Part shown: piece by piece, positions 63,227-64,000 of the stretch
Position numbering within the stretch: the first letter of the stretch is position 1
How the letters are laid out: each line of letters begins with the position of its first letter
From: Aquimarina amphilecti
GTDB lineage: Bacteria; Bacteroidota; Bacteroidia; Flavobacteriales; Flavobacteriaceae
Direction: 5' to 3'
Length of the DNA stretch: 64,000 nt
NCBI RefSeq assembly: GCF_900109375.1
Contig: NZ_FOAB01000002.1
Location: 372,001 to 436,000 of the forward strand
Notes under the pieces: model-generated
What the model was told of the DNA's origin: nothing
The model's database searches: none
What the model saw: only the letters and a program-made list of their open reading frames with translations
Made by a program: the position numbers and the translations under genes

Positions 63227-63679
63227 ATGAGTAAGATTAGAATTACTAAACAATTTTCTTTCGAAACAGGTCACGCATTATATGGATATGATGGTAAGTG
63301 TAAAAATGTTCATGGCCATAGTTATAAGTTAAGCGTCACCGTCATAGGAAGTCCTATTACAGATACATCTCACGTAAAATTGGGAATGGTGATTGATTTT
63401 GGAGATTTAAAGAAAATTGTAAAAGAAGATATAGAGGATGTCTTTGATCACGCTACCGTTTTTAATAAAAATACTCCGCATGTTGAACTAGCTGAAGAAT
63501 TACAAAAAAGAGGTCACAATGTTATTTTAGTAGATTATCAACCTACTAGTGAAAATATGGTAATTGATTTTGCAAAGAAAATTAAAGCTAGACTTCCTGA
63601 GAATATTTTACTCCATTCTCTAAGGCTTAAGGAAACCGAAACTTCTTACGCAGAATGGTATGCATCGGATAATGATTAA
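63227..63679 (+). CDS. queD: 6-carboxytetrahydropterin synthase
   Basis: A 150-residue T-fold enzyme of the 6-pyruvoyltetrahydropterin synthase family. The zinc histidines are in FETGHALYG and NVHGHSYKL, the catalytic Cys is in DGKCKNVHGHS, and the late Glu is in LKETETSYAEWY. It makes carboxytetrahydropterin from dihydroneopterin triphosphate in the queuosine pathway. It is followed 42 bases later by an lpxH-like gene; a queD-lpxH link is not functionally obvious. Confidence 0.9.
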   Translation: MSKIRITKQFSFETGHALYGYDGKCKNVHGHSYKLSVTVIGSPITDTSHVKLGMVIDFGDLKKIVKEDIEDVFDHATVFNKNTPHVELAEELQKRGHNVILVDYQPTSENMVIDFAKKIKARLPENILLHSLRLKETETSYAEWYASDND

Positions 63680-63721
63680 TAATGAATGTTTTTTCACTTT
63701 TTTAGTATTTAATAACCGAAA

Positions 63722-64000
63722 ATGAAACGTATAAATTTATCTGAAGGTAAAAAAGTATATTTTGCATCTGATAATCATTTAGGAGCTCCAACATCAGAAA
63801 AGAGTTTTCCTAGGGAACAAAAATTTGTACGATGGTTAGATGAAGTTAAAAAAGATGCTGCCGCAATATTTTTATTGGGAGATCTTTTTGATTTTTGGTT
63901 TGAATATAAAACGGTAATCCCAAAGGGTTTTACAAGAACTTTAGGGAAATTGGCGGAAATTACTGATTCGGGAATTCCTGTATATTATTTCGTAGGAAAC
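63722..64000 (+). CDS. lpxH: UDP-2,3-diacylglucosamine hydrolase-like metallophosphoesterase (3' end outside window)
   Basis: The first 93 codons of a calcineurin-like phosphoesterase. Metal-binding motifs are visible: YFASDNHLGAP (D-x-H) and FLLGDLFDFWFEYKT (GDxxD), as in LpxH of lipid A synthesis. Family members cut the pyrophosphate of UDP-2,3-diacylglucosamine to give lipid X. The reading frame is open to the window edge. Bacteroidota LpxH proteins typically begin this way, but the rest of the protein would be needed to exclude a related enzyme. Confidence 0.85.
   Translation, partial: MKRINLSEGKKVYFASDNHLGAPTSEKSFPREQKFVRWLDEVKKDAAAIFLLGDLFDFWFEYKTVIPKGFTRTLGKLAEITDSGIPVYYFVGN

Overview
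The window looks like chromosome from a marine-type member of the Flavobacteriaceae (Bacteroidota). Four things point there. The DNA is AT-rich. Several promoters fit the Bacteroidota pattern TTG-N18-23-TAnnTTTG. The proteins include lineage markers: SusC/SusD, a hybrid two-component regulator, an IPExxxVDY protein and a type IX secretion C-terminal domain. The start codons rarely have a Shine-Dalgarno sequence. I see no phage, transposase or CRISPR array.

Layout, 0-30 kb. A histidine kinase tail and its response regulator open the window. A reverse-strand block follows with acpP, fabF, rnc, an IPExxxVDY gene and pyk, running opposite purN and an RNase H. Next come two tandem astacin-like metalloprotease lipoproteins, a PfkB sugar kinase, a long PurF-type amidotransferase and a superoxide dismutase. 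An AddA-like helicase-nuclease and an AddB-like nuclease flank a highly expressed OmpA protein with calcium-binding repeats. A hydrolase is followed by a probable metal-uptake set (small His/Cys protein, ZnuD-like TonB receptor, small lipoprotein). An 800-bp gene-free stretch then carries three related hairpin units. A TPR-AraC regulator and three uncharacterised genes complete this half.

Layout, 30-57.6 kb: a xylan utilisation locus. xylB, xylA and an aldose epimerase feed xylose into the pentose phosphate pathway. A LacI-family regulator, a GH11 xylanase, a formylglycine-enzyme-like lipoprotein, a sodium/sugar symporter and a 1385-residue hybrid sensor-regulator follow. Then come a GH3 beta-xylosidase, SusC, SusD, a surface glycan-binding protein, a GH10 xylanase and a multidomain T9SS-secreted GH8 enzyme. 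The inferred flow is: GH8, GH10 and GH11 cut xylan outside the cell; SusD and the glycan-binding protein capture the oligomers and SusC imports them; GH3 releases xylose; the symporter takes it across the inner membrane; XylA and XylB convert it to xylulose 5-phosphate. No debranching enzyme is present. A perfect LacI-type palindrome precedes the GH8 gene, with weaker relatives before the GH11 gene and xylB, which suggests one regulon.

Layout, 57.6-64 kb: tRNA-Ala(GGC), a universal stress protein, a GNAT acetyltransferase overlapping a MATE exporter, an enoyl-CoA hydratase family protein, a divergent NmrA/HxlR pair with a palindromic intergenic region, queD and the start of an lpxH-like gene. 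Three unlisted 31-32 residue single-membrane-span proteins also occur (43879, 60700 and 61691).

The least explained features are the repeated hairpin units at 25454-26098, where two different stems keep the same ten-base loop, and the set of tiny membrane proteins.
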